Assembly (NCBI RefSeq): GCF_937903345.1
Contig: NZ_CALCZQ010000028.1
Location: 1-10,558, forward strand
DNA: 10,558 nt
Source of the DNA: an uncultured Emticicia sp.
Lineage (GTDB): Bacteria; Bacteroidota; Bacteroidia; Cytophagales; Spirosomataceae
Direction: 5' to 3'
Shown here: piece after piece, positions 1-6,418 of the stretch
How the letters are laid out: each line of letters begins with the position of its first letter
Numbering within the stretch: position 1 is the stretch's first letter
The notes under the pieces: model-generated
The model's database searches: none
What the model saw: the letters and a program-made list of their open reading frames with translations, nothing else
What the model was told of the DNA's origin: nothing
Made by a program: the position numbers and the translations under genes

Positions 1-141
1 AAGTACAAAAATAATTTTCTACTTTATAATAAAAATAACTAGATCAGCTACGCATGCAATTAAGGTTTAGGCTTCGTCTATATACTTCCATTTTGGCAAT
101 GCTAACAAAAAGACCAAAGCAACTCTTGATATTAAATTAAA

Positions 142-1098
142 ATGAAAAAAACTTTAAAATATTTTTTACCACTAATTGATTTGTTGTCATCTCCAATAGT
201 GCTGGTTTCTCTTATTATACTAAAATTTATCAGCAGATTGGGTATGCGAAAAATGTTTTTTTCAAGGAACCTTTTCTATTTGACAGGTATTTACCCTGTA
301 AAAGATCACTACTATGAACCACTTATAAATCCAAAACATTTGTATAAATCACTTTCAGAAGAAAGAATCTTATCTGGTATAAATTGGAATATAGAATCAC
401 AATTAGAATTACTGAGTTCATTTAATTTTGAAAATGAATTAAAAAAAATTCCCGAAAACTATGTAAGTGATACTGAATTTCATTACAAAAACAAATCTTT
501 TGAGAGCGGAGATGCTGAATTCTTGTATAGTATTATTAGACTCAAAAAGCCAAAAAGAATTATAGAAATAGGTTCTGGACATTCTACAAAGATTGCAAAG
601 TTAGCGATAAGCAAAAATACAAGTATTGATACGACATACATATGTAATCAGATTTGCATTGAGCCGTATGAAATGCCTTGGTTAGAAAAAATAGGAGTAA
701 CTGTAATTCGCAAAAGAGTTGAGCAAATAGATATAGATTTTTTTAGGCAACTTGAAAACAATGATATTTTATTCATAGACTCTTCGCACATGATAAGACC
801 TCAAGGAGATGTCTTATTTGAATTTCTTGAACTATTACCAACTTTAAAGAAAGGGGTTATAGTTCATATTCACGATATATTTTCTCCTCGTGACTATTTA
901 AAAGAATGGATTGTTGAGGAAAATAAATTTTGGAACGAGCAATATTTATTAGAGGCATTTTTGAGTTGCAATAATGATTGGGAAATAATTGGATCATTAA
1001 ACTATTTAAAACATAATCATTACGACTTACTCCAATCAAAACTCCCATTATTGACACCTGAAAGAGAACCAGGATCATTTTATATTATGAAAAAATAA
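142..1098 (+). CDS. class I SAM-dependent methyltransferase, N-terminal hydrophobic segment
   Basis: The protein has 318 residues. Seen: a hydrophobic N-terminus (about residues 8-33) that could anchor it to the membrane, then a cytosolic region. A class I methyltransferase fold begins near residue 135, with the SAM-binding loop IIEIGSGHST (about 140-149). An acidic strand FIDSSH (211-216) and HIHDIF (242-247) occupy the positions expected for motifs after strands beta4 and beta5. Known: this arrangement fits the Methyltransf_24-like group, often found near polysaccharide or natural-product genes. The methyl acceptor cannot be deduced. The ATG at 142 is the first in frame and follows an AT-rich leader without a clear Shine-Dalgarno. 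The next gene is about 170 bases downstream, across a repeat element, so it is probably a separate transcription unit. The family call is fairly secure; the role is unknown. Confidence 0.8.
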   Translation: MKKTLKYFLPLIDLLSSPIVLVSLIILKFISRLGMRKMFFSRNLFYLTGIYPVKDHYYEPLINPKHLYKSLSEERILSGINWNIESQLELLSSFNFENELKKIPENYVSDTEFHYKNKSFESGDAEFLYSIIRLKKPKRIIEIGSGHSTKIAKLAISKNTSIDTTYICNQICIEPYEMPWLEKIGVTVIRKRVEQIDIDFFRQLENNDILFIDSSHMIRPQGDVLFEFLELLPTLKKGVIVHIHDIFSPRDYLKEWIVEENKFWNEQYLLEAFLSCNNDWEIIGSLNYLKHNHYDLLQSKLPLLTPEREPGSFYIMKK

Positions 1099-1116
1099 GG
1101 ACAGCAGTCAGCAAAA

Positions 1117-1124
1117 TAAGTTTG
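1117..1124 (+). promoter_or_regulatory. possible Bacteroidota -7 box (TAAGTTTG)
   Basis: TAAGTTTG matches the TAnnTTTG -7 consensus of Bacteroidota sigma-ABfr. It lies just after the methyltransferase stop and about 140 bases before the start of the DUF3267 gene. No good TTG/TTTG -33 element is visible 19-21 bases upstream, so this is only a candidate. Confidence 0.25.
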
Positions 1125-1147
1125 ACAATATGATGGCTGAATTGCTT

Positions 1148-1242
1148 CTATACAACATTTATGCAAGGTTCAATGGCAGTAATTCTATTGAACACTTGTG
1201 TTTAATATCCGCCGACACACCAAGCTGCAAATCGTTGTGTGG
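1148..1242 (+). repeat. cassette-site-like folded element 1
   Basis: The element's ends CTATACAAC (1148-1156) and GTTGTGTGG (1234-1242) pair over all nine positions, with two G-T wobbles. Just inside, ATTTATGCA can pair with TGCAAAT if a few bases are extruded. An inner inverted repeat, GTTCAAT (1168-1174) and ATTGAAC (1186-1192), adds a second stem. The 3' part carries AGCTGCAAATCGTT (1223-1236), nearly identical to motifs at 3131-3144 and 5591-5604. This layout recalls the R/L boxes of integron attC sites, but the R' box (GTTGTGT) does not fit the usual GTTRRRY, so it is described only as attC-like. An open frame runs through it from 1130, but that frame is probably not translated. Confidence 0.45.
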
Positions 1243-1264
1243 AATTTTACCGAGACACTTAGAA

Positions 1265-1855
1265 ATGAAAATTAGACCAGACCAACTGCCAGAAAAAGGA
1301 TATTTTCTGCTTGACAAGTTAGAACACAAGGAACTGCCAGTATTTCTAAGAAAATATCTTAATAAAAGGACGACAATTTCAATTGTATTTTATGGACTAA
1401 ATATTTTTTTTCTTTTGATAGCATTCTTTTTGTTTGTTGTTAATTTTCAGCAGAAAATGTTAACAAACTTAGATTGGGCATACCACTATTTTATTGGTTT
1501 TTCAATCGCCTTTTTATTAGTTCCTTTGTGCGAATACATTCACGTTTTATCTTATAAATCACAGGGAGCAAAAAATACATCTTATGACTCAAATATAAAG
1601 AAGTTTTACTTTTTGGCACTTGCTGACAAATTTGTTGCTAATAAGAATGAATTCAGAATAGTTGTACTCGCCCCTTTTATTTCAATTACAATCATATTGC
1701 TATTATTACTTTCAATTTCTTCTTATAATCGGCCATTGACAATTTTGGGTATTTTACTCTGCTATACTGCAATGTCTTCAGGAGACTTTGCAATGCTCTT
1801 TTATTTTGAATTTAATAGCGATAAAGAAGTAGTAACGTACGATAATGTTGAATAA
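1265..1855 (+). CDS. DUF3267-family membrane protein with degenerate zinc motif
   Basis: With this start the protein has 196 residues. Residues 1-35 form a soluble stretch (IRPDQLPEKGYFLLDKL). Hydrophobic segments follow at about 38-60, 74-90, 130-150 and 158-182. Known: DUF3267 proteins resemble membrane zinc metalloproteases, with HExxH in the second membrane segment and an acidic residue near the C-terminus. Here the motif position reads CEYIH (89-93) within LVPLCEYIHV, so the first zinc-ligand His is Cys. LAPF (135-138) and SSGD (171-174) match the rest of the family pattern. The frame is open back to an ATG at 1130, but that extension would translate the folded repeat 1148-1242, and the family-like sequence begins at the ATG at 1265. 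It may be a pseudoenzyme. The next gene is 53 bases away on the same strand. Confidence 0.65.
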   Translation: MKIRPDQLPEKGYFLLDKLEHKELPVFLRKYLNKRTTISIVFYGLNIFFLLIAFFLFVVNFQQKMLTNLDWAYHYFIGFSIAFLLVPLCEYIHVLSYKSQGAKNTSYDSNIKKFYFLALADKFVANKNEFRIVVLAPFISITIILLLLLSISSYNRPLTILGILLCYTAMSSGDFAMLFYFEFNSDKEVVTYDNVE

Positions 1856-1908
1856 AAAGCCTCATACTATAATGGCCGAAATATTTAAGGTAAAACGAAA
1901 TCACCAAT

Positions 1909-2577
1909 ATGAATGACTTCTATAAACAACCCAAAATATTGCAATGGATTGAAGCCATTTTATTGCTACTATTTGGTTTTTTACCAGCACTTTTAATTAT
2001 TGAGGAAGGTTATACTCAACCAATATTTTACTTGCTATTCATAATTTACGTTCCTATTGGACAATTTGCCTTTACACCTCTTTTTAGACTTATCGGTGTT
2101 TACAAATACTACTCTCCAATGTTGCTTGGCTATATGGCAAACAACCTTCAAATTGATTTACACAGTGGTGGTAGTTTTGACTATCTGTTTGTAATGAGAA
2201 AATATAGAGCAGGAATTGAAATAAGAACTAAGCTATTGTTGTACCACATTGAAGGATTAATAAAAATAATTGAGCTAATCGAGAATAAAAGCGTACCAGA
2301 AACAGTAAATATAGTTGGGACATCTTATTTCTTCAACAATGTGACATTACAAAAAATGGGTTTTGAGATTGCAAATCCATCATTATTTTATAGACTAAAC
2401 CTATTTGTTAACTTTATAGACATAATTTGGATGTATTCTCTTTCACAAGGAAAGTTGTCAATTCCCAAGTTATGGAATGCAAAAAAAGCGAGTACATCTG
2501 GAGCTAAATTAATGGAAAGCAAAAGAGTTATAGAAGACCTTTATGACAAAATGAAAAAAAGAACGAAAACATTATAG
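1909..2577 (+). CDS. hypothetical membrane protein (two N-terminal TM segments)
   Basis: I do not recognise a named family in this 222-residue protein. Two hydrophobic segments at about residues 11-31 and 38-62 form a membrane hairpin. A mostly soluble region follows, with the stretches LHSGGSFDYLFVMRKY and NIVGTSYFFNN, and a basic C-terminus rich in Lys (MKKRTKTL). The middle region includes amphipathic helices (KLLLYHIEGLIKIIELIENK). The ATG at 1909 is the first in frame and leaves 53 bases after the DUF3267 gene. Only 17 bases separate its stop from the next start, so the two are very likely co-transcribed. The gene is real on the grounds of length, composition and context; its function is unknown. 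Confidence 0.7.
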   Translation: MNDFYKQPKILQWIEAILLLLFGFLPALLIIEEGYTQPIFYLLFIIYVPIGQFAFTPLFRLIGVYKYYSPMLLGYMANNLQIDLHSGGSFDYLFVMRKYRAGIEIRTKLLLYHIEGLIKIIELIENKSVPETVNIVGTSYFFNNVTLQKMGFEIANPSLFYRLNLFVNFIDIIWMYSLSQGKLSIPKLWNAKKASTSGAKLMESKRVIEDLYDKMKKRTKTL

Positions 2578-2594
2578 CGAGATACTTTCAAAAA

Positions 2595-3008
2595 ATGAAG
2601 ACATCAAAGAGTTTATATTATTGGTTTGCCTTATTTGCACTTTGCTTTATTACATATCAACAAGTGCAAGATAACATCAGACCGGCTTACACAGGCGAGA
2701 ACTTGACAATAATATATTTGTTGGGAATTGCTCCTAATTTTTTTCCAGCAATTGGAATACCTGCATTGTTTATTTTAATAATTCCACAAATGCAATGGAC
2801 GAATAAATGGTTAAAAGAAAAGAAACACATTACTGCAAACCTAATTTCACTTGCAGGACTTCTATCCTGGGAGTTTTTGCAAACCATAACAACAAGAGGA
2901 CATTTTGACTGGAATGATATTCTTTGGACACAGATTGATGCTTTTGTTTTTCAACTAATTTGGACTATTACCCCAATCAGATATAAAGAAAAATATGATG
3001 AGGCTTAA
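2595..3008 (+). CDS. small multi-pass membrane protein, VanZ-like C-terminus (tentative)
   Basis: The protein has 137 residues with four likely membrane segments: about 8-22, 40-64, 80-96 and 112-128. The last third reads WEFLQTITTRGHFDWNDILWTQIDAF. This follows the spacing of VanZ-like proteins, where E-x-x-Q, an R-x-F-D stretch and D-I-L are followed by a hydrophobic helix. That similarity is from reading by eye and is weak; the function is not established. It starts 17 bases after the previous stop, which suggests one transcript with the 1909-2577 gene. A folded repeat element begins 13 bases after its stop, so it would be the last gene of its cassette-like block. Confidence 0.65.
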   Translation: MKTSKSLYYWFALFALCFITYQQVQDNIRPAYTGENLTIIYLLGIAPNFFPAIGIPALFILIIPQMQWTNKWLKEKKHITANLISLAGLLSWEFLQTITTRGHFDWNDILWTQIDAFVFQLIWTITPIRYKEKYDEA

Positions 3009-3020
3009 ATAAAAACGTCC

Positions 3021-3150
3021 GCAAATAACCTACAAAAAATTGGCGGTTCATTGGTTACAAGAAGTTTTGTGCTTCGTATCAAGTTCAGTGGTGGAAGTTA
3101 GTTTGTACTTCGATTTCGCCAACTTCTTCTAGCTGCAAAACGTTATAAGC
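3021..3150 (+). repeat. cassette-site-like folded element 2
   Basis: This element fills most of the gap between the small membrane protein and the amine oxidase. The ends GCAAATAAC (3021-3029) and GTTATAAGC (3142-3150) pair at seven of nine positions. Inside them TTGGCG (3040-3045) pairs with CGCCAA (3117-3122). Two imperfect direct copies of GTTTTGTGCTTCG occur at 3064-3076 and 3101-3112. AGCTGCAAAACGTT (3131-3144) is the same motif that ends elements 1 and 3. GGTTCATTGG (3045-3054) matches GGTTCAATGG (1167-1176) in element 1, so the order of motifs is shared. The rest of the gap (3151-3194) is an A-rich leader for the next gene. Confidence 0.5.
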
Positions 3151-3194
3151 CCATTTTGAAACCCAACACAAACTAACAAAAAAAATAAAAAAAT

Positions 3195-4556
3195 ATGCAA
3201 AGAAGAAAATTTATAAAGGATACCACAACTGGACTGCCATTATTGTTTTTAGCACCGACACTTTTGGCAAGTTGCGAAAAAGACAATGAAAACGTAAATC
3301 CAAACGGCAAAACCATTGTAGTGATTGGTGGCGGTATTTCAGGACTTGCCGCTGCTAAAAAACTAAAAGAAAAAGGATTTACTGTCATTGTTTTAGAAGC
3401 ACAAGAAAAAATAGGTGGACGAATAAGAACAGACAGAAGTCTTGGAGTGGCCTTTGACGAAGGAGCAAGTTGGATACACGGACCAAATGGAAATCCAATT
3501 ACTGGTTTAGCATCGCAAGCAGGGGCAAATACTTTCCTGACTTCTGACAATAGCGTAGAAGTATTTAACACCAATGGAACTGCCTATTCCGACACGAATT
3601 TAACGAATTCTGAAAAACAATTTGAAAGTGCATTAAACGCCGTTAGAAGTGCAGGAACGCAAACAAAAAGCTTTCAAACTGTTTTCAACTCTCTATATCC
3701 AACACAAGCCAATGACAAACTTTGGAAGTATATGCTTTCTGCTTATTTGGAATTTGATACCGGCGGAGATATTTCAAAACTTTCATCAAAATTCTTTGAT
3801 GATGACGATGAATATAGCGGGGAGGACGTGATTATTACAAACGGATACGATAAAATAACCGAATTTTTAGCAATTGGTTTAGACATTAGGCTAAATACAA
3901 GAGTTTCTATCATCAATTATGCAAATACAAAAGTAAGTATAACTGCGAATGGCAATAACATTGAAGCCGACTATGTTGTTGTTTCGGTTCCGTTAGGTGT
4001 ATTAAAAAACAACGCAATCACTTTTTCGCCTACATTGCCAACAAATAAAATTAATGCAATTAACAATACTAATATTGGTAATGTAAACAAGTTTTTATTG
4101 GTTTGGAATACCCCATTTTGGGACACCAAATTACAATATATTGGATATACGCCAGACATTAAAGGGAAATTTAATTACTTTCTTAATATCAAGAAATTCA
4201 CTCCATCAAATGGACTAATGACTTTTGCGTTTGGTGATTATGCAAATTTGACAGAAAGTATGTCGGATAGTCAAATTATCAGCGAAATAATGTTGCATTT
4301 AAAGGGCATTTATGGTAATGGTATTCCAAATCCGTCAAATTTTTTGAGAACAAAATGGGGACAGAACATTAATTCTTTTGGAACATATTCCTACGCGACA
4401 AATAATTCCAGCTCAGCCGACTTTGATACCCTAGCTGATGTGGTAAACAACAAAGTTTTCTTTGCCGGCGAACATACGGAAAGAAATTATCGTGGAACCG
4501 TTCATGGAGCATATTTAAGTGGAATACGTGAGGCAGATAAAATAATTAGATTATAA
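3195..4556 (+). CDS. FAD-dependent amine oxidase, predicted exported lipoprotein
   Basis: The protein has 453 residues and belongs to the flavin monoamine/polyamine oxidase family, which oxidises an amine with O2 to an aldehyde, ammonia or amine, and H2O2. The N-terminus is MQRRKFIKDTTTG, followed by a hydrophobic stretch and LLASC with Cys27. This looks like a Tat-type twin-arginine signal joined to a lipobox. The FAD dinucleotide-binding fold follows: VVIGGGISGLAAAKKL (42-57), the ribose-binding Glu in VLEA (E68), then GGRIRT (74-79). K299 in GNVNKFLLVW sits where the family has its conserved flavin-site lysine. The C-terminal FFAGEHT (422-428) and the following GTVHGAYLSG close the FAD site. 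Length is usual for the family. Substrate is unknown. The A-rich leader lacks a Shine-Dalgarno. Confidence 0.9.
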   Translation: MQRRKFIKDTTTGLPLLFLAPTLLASCEKDNENVNPNGKTIVVIGGGISGLAAAKKLKEKGFTVIVLEAQEKIGGRIRTDRSLGVAFDEGASWIHGPNGNPITGLASQAGANTFLTSDNSVEVFNTNGTAYSDTNLTNSEKQFESALNAVRSAGTQTKSFQTVFNSLYPTQANDKLWKYMLSAYLEFDTGGDISKLSSKFFDDDDEYSGEDVIITNGYDKITEFLAIGLDIRLNTRVSIINYANTKVSITANGNNIEADYVVVSVPLGVLKNNAITFSPTLPTNKINAINNTNIGNVNKFLLVWNTPFWDTKLQYIGYTPDIKGKFNYFLNIKKFTPSNGLMTFAFGDYANLTESMSDSQIISEIMLHLKGIYGNGIPNPSNFLRTKWGQNINSFGTYSYATNNSSSADFDTLADVVNNKVFFAGEHTERNYRGTVHGAYLSGIREADKIIRL

Positions 4557-4672
4557 TGAAAAAAATGGTTAAAACCAGAATTTTGCAAATCCTCACCTCC
4601 TATAGTAGGCAAAACATTTAGATAATTACAAGAAAAACTCTTAATAAAAAAACTAATTTCAAAAACTAAAGT

Positions 4673-5032
4673 ATGCTTACAAACATAAATCCCAAATTGC
4701 CAATGAGAAACAAAAGTGTAACAGAGGCGTTTTATATAAATAAGTTAGGTTTTCAAATTTTTGGAAATGCAAACTTCGACGGGTATTTAATGGTTGAAAG
4801 AGATCTTATTCAAATTCATTTTTTTGAGTATAAGGAACTTGACCCAAAAGAAAATTACGGACAAGTATATATCCGAACTAACGACATTGATAATTTGTAT
4901 CAATCCTTGCTTGATAGCAATGTAAACATTCACCCTAACGGTACCCTACAGACAAAACCTTGGGGACAAAAAGAATTTGCATTACTTGACCCAGACAATA
5001 ACCTTTTGACATTTGGACAAATGGAAAACTAA
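4673..5032 (+). CDS. VOC-family protein, bleomycin-resistance-like
   Basis: The protein has 119 residues, the usual length of bleomycin-binding proteins. The pattern LPMRNKSVTEAFYINKLGF (9-27), LMVERDLIQIHFFE (39-52), then VYIRTNDIDNLYQSL (65-79) and LLDPDNNLLTFGQ (104-116) follows the Ble/BLMT layout of two beta-alpha-beta-beta-beta units. Known: Ble proteins dimerise and sequester bleomycin-type glycopeptides, while other VOC members are metal enzymes such as glyoxalases or FosA. H49 and E101 could be metal ligands, so an enzymatic role is not excluded. The gap to the amine oxidase (4557-4672) shows no clear promoter. Whether it gives real drug resistance cannot be told. Confidence 0.75.
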   Translation: MLTNINPKLPMRNKSVTEAFYINKLGFQIFGNANFDGYLMVERDLIQIHFFEYKELDPKENYGQVYIRTNDIDNLYQSLLDSNVNIHPNGTLQTKPWGQKEFALLDPDNNLLTFGQMEN

Positions 5033-5161
5033 AAACGATTAAATTTACATTTTTCAAAAATAGTATATTCGGTATTTGATTTGGACATAACTTTATGCTA
5101 TAAATTTTTGAATATCTAGAATTTGTAATGTTTTAATACTGAAAAAACCAATAAGATAGAA

Positions 5162-5329
5162 ATGACCGAGAGAATTCAGTATATTGCCAAAAATACACTA
5201 AACCAATCACCAACGTTTGGTGTAAAACTAATAATTGAATATCTTTTACCTCAAATTACTCTTATAAACAAAAGACAAAAAAATGAAAAAATTTATGCTC
5301 GATATCCTACTAGAAGGCTTGGATTATGA
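5162..5329 (+). CDS. possible small ORF or gene remnant overlapping the next gene
   Basis: An ATG at 5162 opens 55 codons ending in TGA at 5327-5329. The peptide starts MTERIQYIAKNTLNQ and contains a hydrophobic patch, KLIIEYLLPQITLI. It overlaps the first 47 bases of the downstream gene in another frame. I recognise no family. The first 40 codons read like a normal amphipathic protein start, while the overlapping end does not, so it may be the truncated head of a gene cut off by a rearrangement. It may equally be chance. Confidence 0.2.
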   Translation: MTERIQYIAKNTLNQSPTFGVKLIIEYLLPQITLINKRQKNEKIYARYPTRRLGL

Positions 5330-5555
5330 AACAAGAATGAAACTACTCCCAAAAGAACAAGAGGTTGTAAAAGAGTTGGAGCAAAATGGAAGTATTGTAC
5401 ATAACTTTATTAAACTTGATATGTCTGGGATTTTTATTGTAATGATGGCAACTGATTCTGAGAATGTACATTCAAAACTTTCAACATTACCATATTATCC
5501 ATATATGAAAATTGAAATTATCCCAGTGAGGGTGGAAAATAACATTAATCAATAG
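5283..5555 (+). CDS. muconolactone-isomerase-like dimeric alpha/beta-barrel protein
   Basis: The protein has 90 residues, matching the small ferredoxin-like dimeric alpha/beta-barrel proteins. The start MKKFMLDILLEG (1-12) forms the first strand. A helix rich in Glu/Lys follows (KEQEVVKELEQNG, 24-36). The C-terminal half, STLPYYPYMKIEIIPV (67-82), resembles the LPLxPYMxxEVxPL ending of muconolactone delta-isomerase and related proteins. No aromatic-degradation genes are nearby, so a catabolic role is not supported; the fold assignment is firmer than the function. The stop TAG (5553-5555) lies inside the folded element that starts at 5541, as is common for genes in cassettes. Confidence 0.6.
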   Translation: MKKFMLDILLEGLDYETRMKLLPKEQEVVKELEQNGSIVHNFIKLDMSGIFIVMMATDSENVHSKLSTLPYYPYMKIEIIPVRVENNINQ

Positions 5556-5610
5556 CATATACATGGCGTTCTTTTATTTAAAGAATGCCTAACTGCAAAA
5601 TGTTAGCAGT
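5541..5610 (+). repeat. cassette-site-like folded element 3, with central hairpin
   Basis: AACATT (5541-5546) pairs with AATGTT (5599-5604) at the outer ends. A strong hairpin lies between them: GGCGTTCTTT (5565-5574), loop TATTT, AAAGAATGCC (5580-5589), 10 pairs with one wobble. The 3' side is AACTGCAAAATGTT (5591-5604), the third copy of the shared motif. No U-tract follows on either strand, so it is a poor intrinsic terminator, although it lies between convergent genes (the gene at 5283-5555 and trmD). It marks the right limit of the accessory block. Confidence 0.45.
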
Positions 5611-5684
5611 TATTTCTTGATTCTAGAACAAGTTACTGGGGTGCTTTTAATAATTTATGTCGTAAATTACGGTACTGATATTTG

Positions 5685-6407
5685 TTATTGCAATAAATCT
5701 GGGCGACGTTCCTGTGTGCGTCTGATAGATTGCTCTATTCTCCAATCATCAATTTTTTTTTGGTGCCCAGATAGTAATATTTCTGGCACCTCCCAACCCT
5801 CAAAATTTGCTGGTCGCGTATAAACTGGTGGAGCCAAAAGATTATCTTGAAACGAATCAGTAAGGGCTGATGTTTCATCATTCAGAACCCCTGGGATAAG
5901 GCGAATGAGAGCATCACTTACTACAGCCGCGGGTAGCTCCCCCCCTGACAAAACATAGTCTCCTATCGAAATTTCCTTTGTAATAAAATGCTCTCTTACT
6001 CGCTCATCGATACCTTTATAATGACCGCACAAAATCAATAGATTTTTACTCATTGAAAGTCGATTGGCGACCTTTTGTTGAAAACGATCACCATCTGGAG
6101 TCATATATATTATATCGTCATATATTCTAAAACTTTGCAAATTACGAATACAACGAGCAATTGTATCTATTCCAAGTACCATTCCTGCACCTCCTCCAAA
6201 AGCATAATCATCAATTTGTTTTTGCTTTTGAACCGAGTAATCACGGAGGTCATGAATGACTACCTCAGCATGACCTGCCTCTTTTGCACGCTTTAAAATT
6301 GAGTGGTCGAAAAAGCTATCCAATAAACGAGGGACGCAAGAAATGATGTCGATTCTCAGTCCGAAATTTTGTGTATATTCAGTAATTATTTTTTGTTCTT
6401 CCATCAT
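5685..6407 (-). CDS. trmD: tRNA (guanine-N1-)-methyltransferase TrmD
   Basis: TrmD methylates N1 of G37 next to the anticodon of tRNAs such as those for Leu, Pro and Arg, preventing +1 frameshifts. The protein has 240 residues. Seen: RIDIISCVPRLL (18-29), the loop FGGGAGM (70-76), CGHYKGIDERV (127-137) and IGDYVLSGGELPA (148-160), which belong to the deep trefoil-knot SAM site. R169 and D184 (in LTDSF) align with E. coli R154 and D169 by spacing; D169 is the known catalytic Asp. The C-terminal tRNA-binding part GWEVPEILLSGHQKKIDDWR is complete. About 16 residues precede the usual N-terminus, because no ATG, GTG or TTG lies at the conserved start (CTG is there). ATGs occur at 6407 and 6404. 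It lies 11 bases after rimM. Confidence 0.96.
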   Translation of the reverse strand: MMEEQKIITEYTQNFGLRIDIISCVPRLLDSFFDHSILKRAKEAGHAEVVIHDLRDYSVQKQKQIDDYAFGGGAGMVLGIDTIARCIRNLQSFRIYDDIIYMTPDGDRFQQKVANRLSMSKNLLILCGHYKGIDERVREHFITKEISIGDYVLSGGELPAAVVSDALIRLIPGVLNDETSALTDSFQDNLLAPPVYTRPANFEGWEVPEILLSGHQKKIDDWRIEQSIRRTQERRPDLLQ

Positions 6408-6418
6408 TTCAAAACTAC

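Noticed and set aside
857..1078. Minus-strand open frame of 73 codons
   Set aside because: It is antisense to the methyltransferase, which has clear family motifs, and its own product shows no recognisable pattern.
1148..1242. Calling the folded elements canonical integron attC sites
   Set aside because: The outer boxes (GTTGTGT, GTTATAA, GTTAGCA) do not obey GTTRRRY and no integrase is in the window, so only 'attC-like' is claimed.
2687..2887. Minus-strand open frame of 66 codons
   Set aside because: It lies wholly inside the small membrane protein gene on the other strand and has no family resemblance.
3173..3574. Minus-strand open frame of 133 codons
   Set aside because: It is a shadow of the amine oxidase gene; the + strand product contains the FAD-binding motifs.
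4556..4621. Peptide of 21 codons starting at TAATG after the amine oxidase stop (MKKMVKTRILQ...)
   Set aside because: It is too short, shows no family resemblance and overlaps a possible degenerate repeat; the TAATG overlap alone is weak evidence.
5617..5823. Plus-strand open frame of 68 codons
   Set aside because: It lacks an ATG start, and most of it is antisense to the 3' end of trmD.
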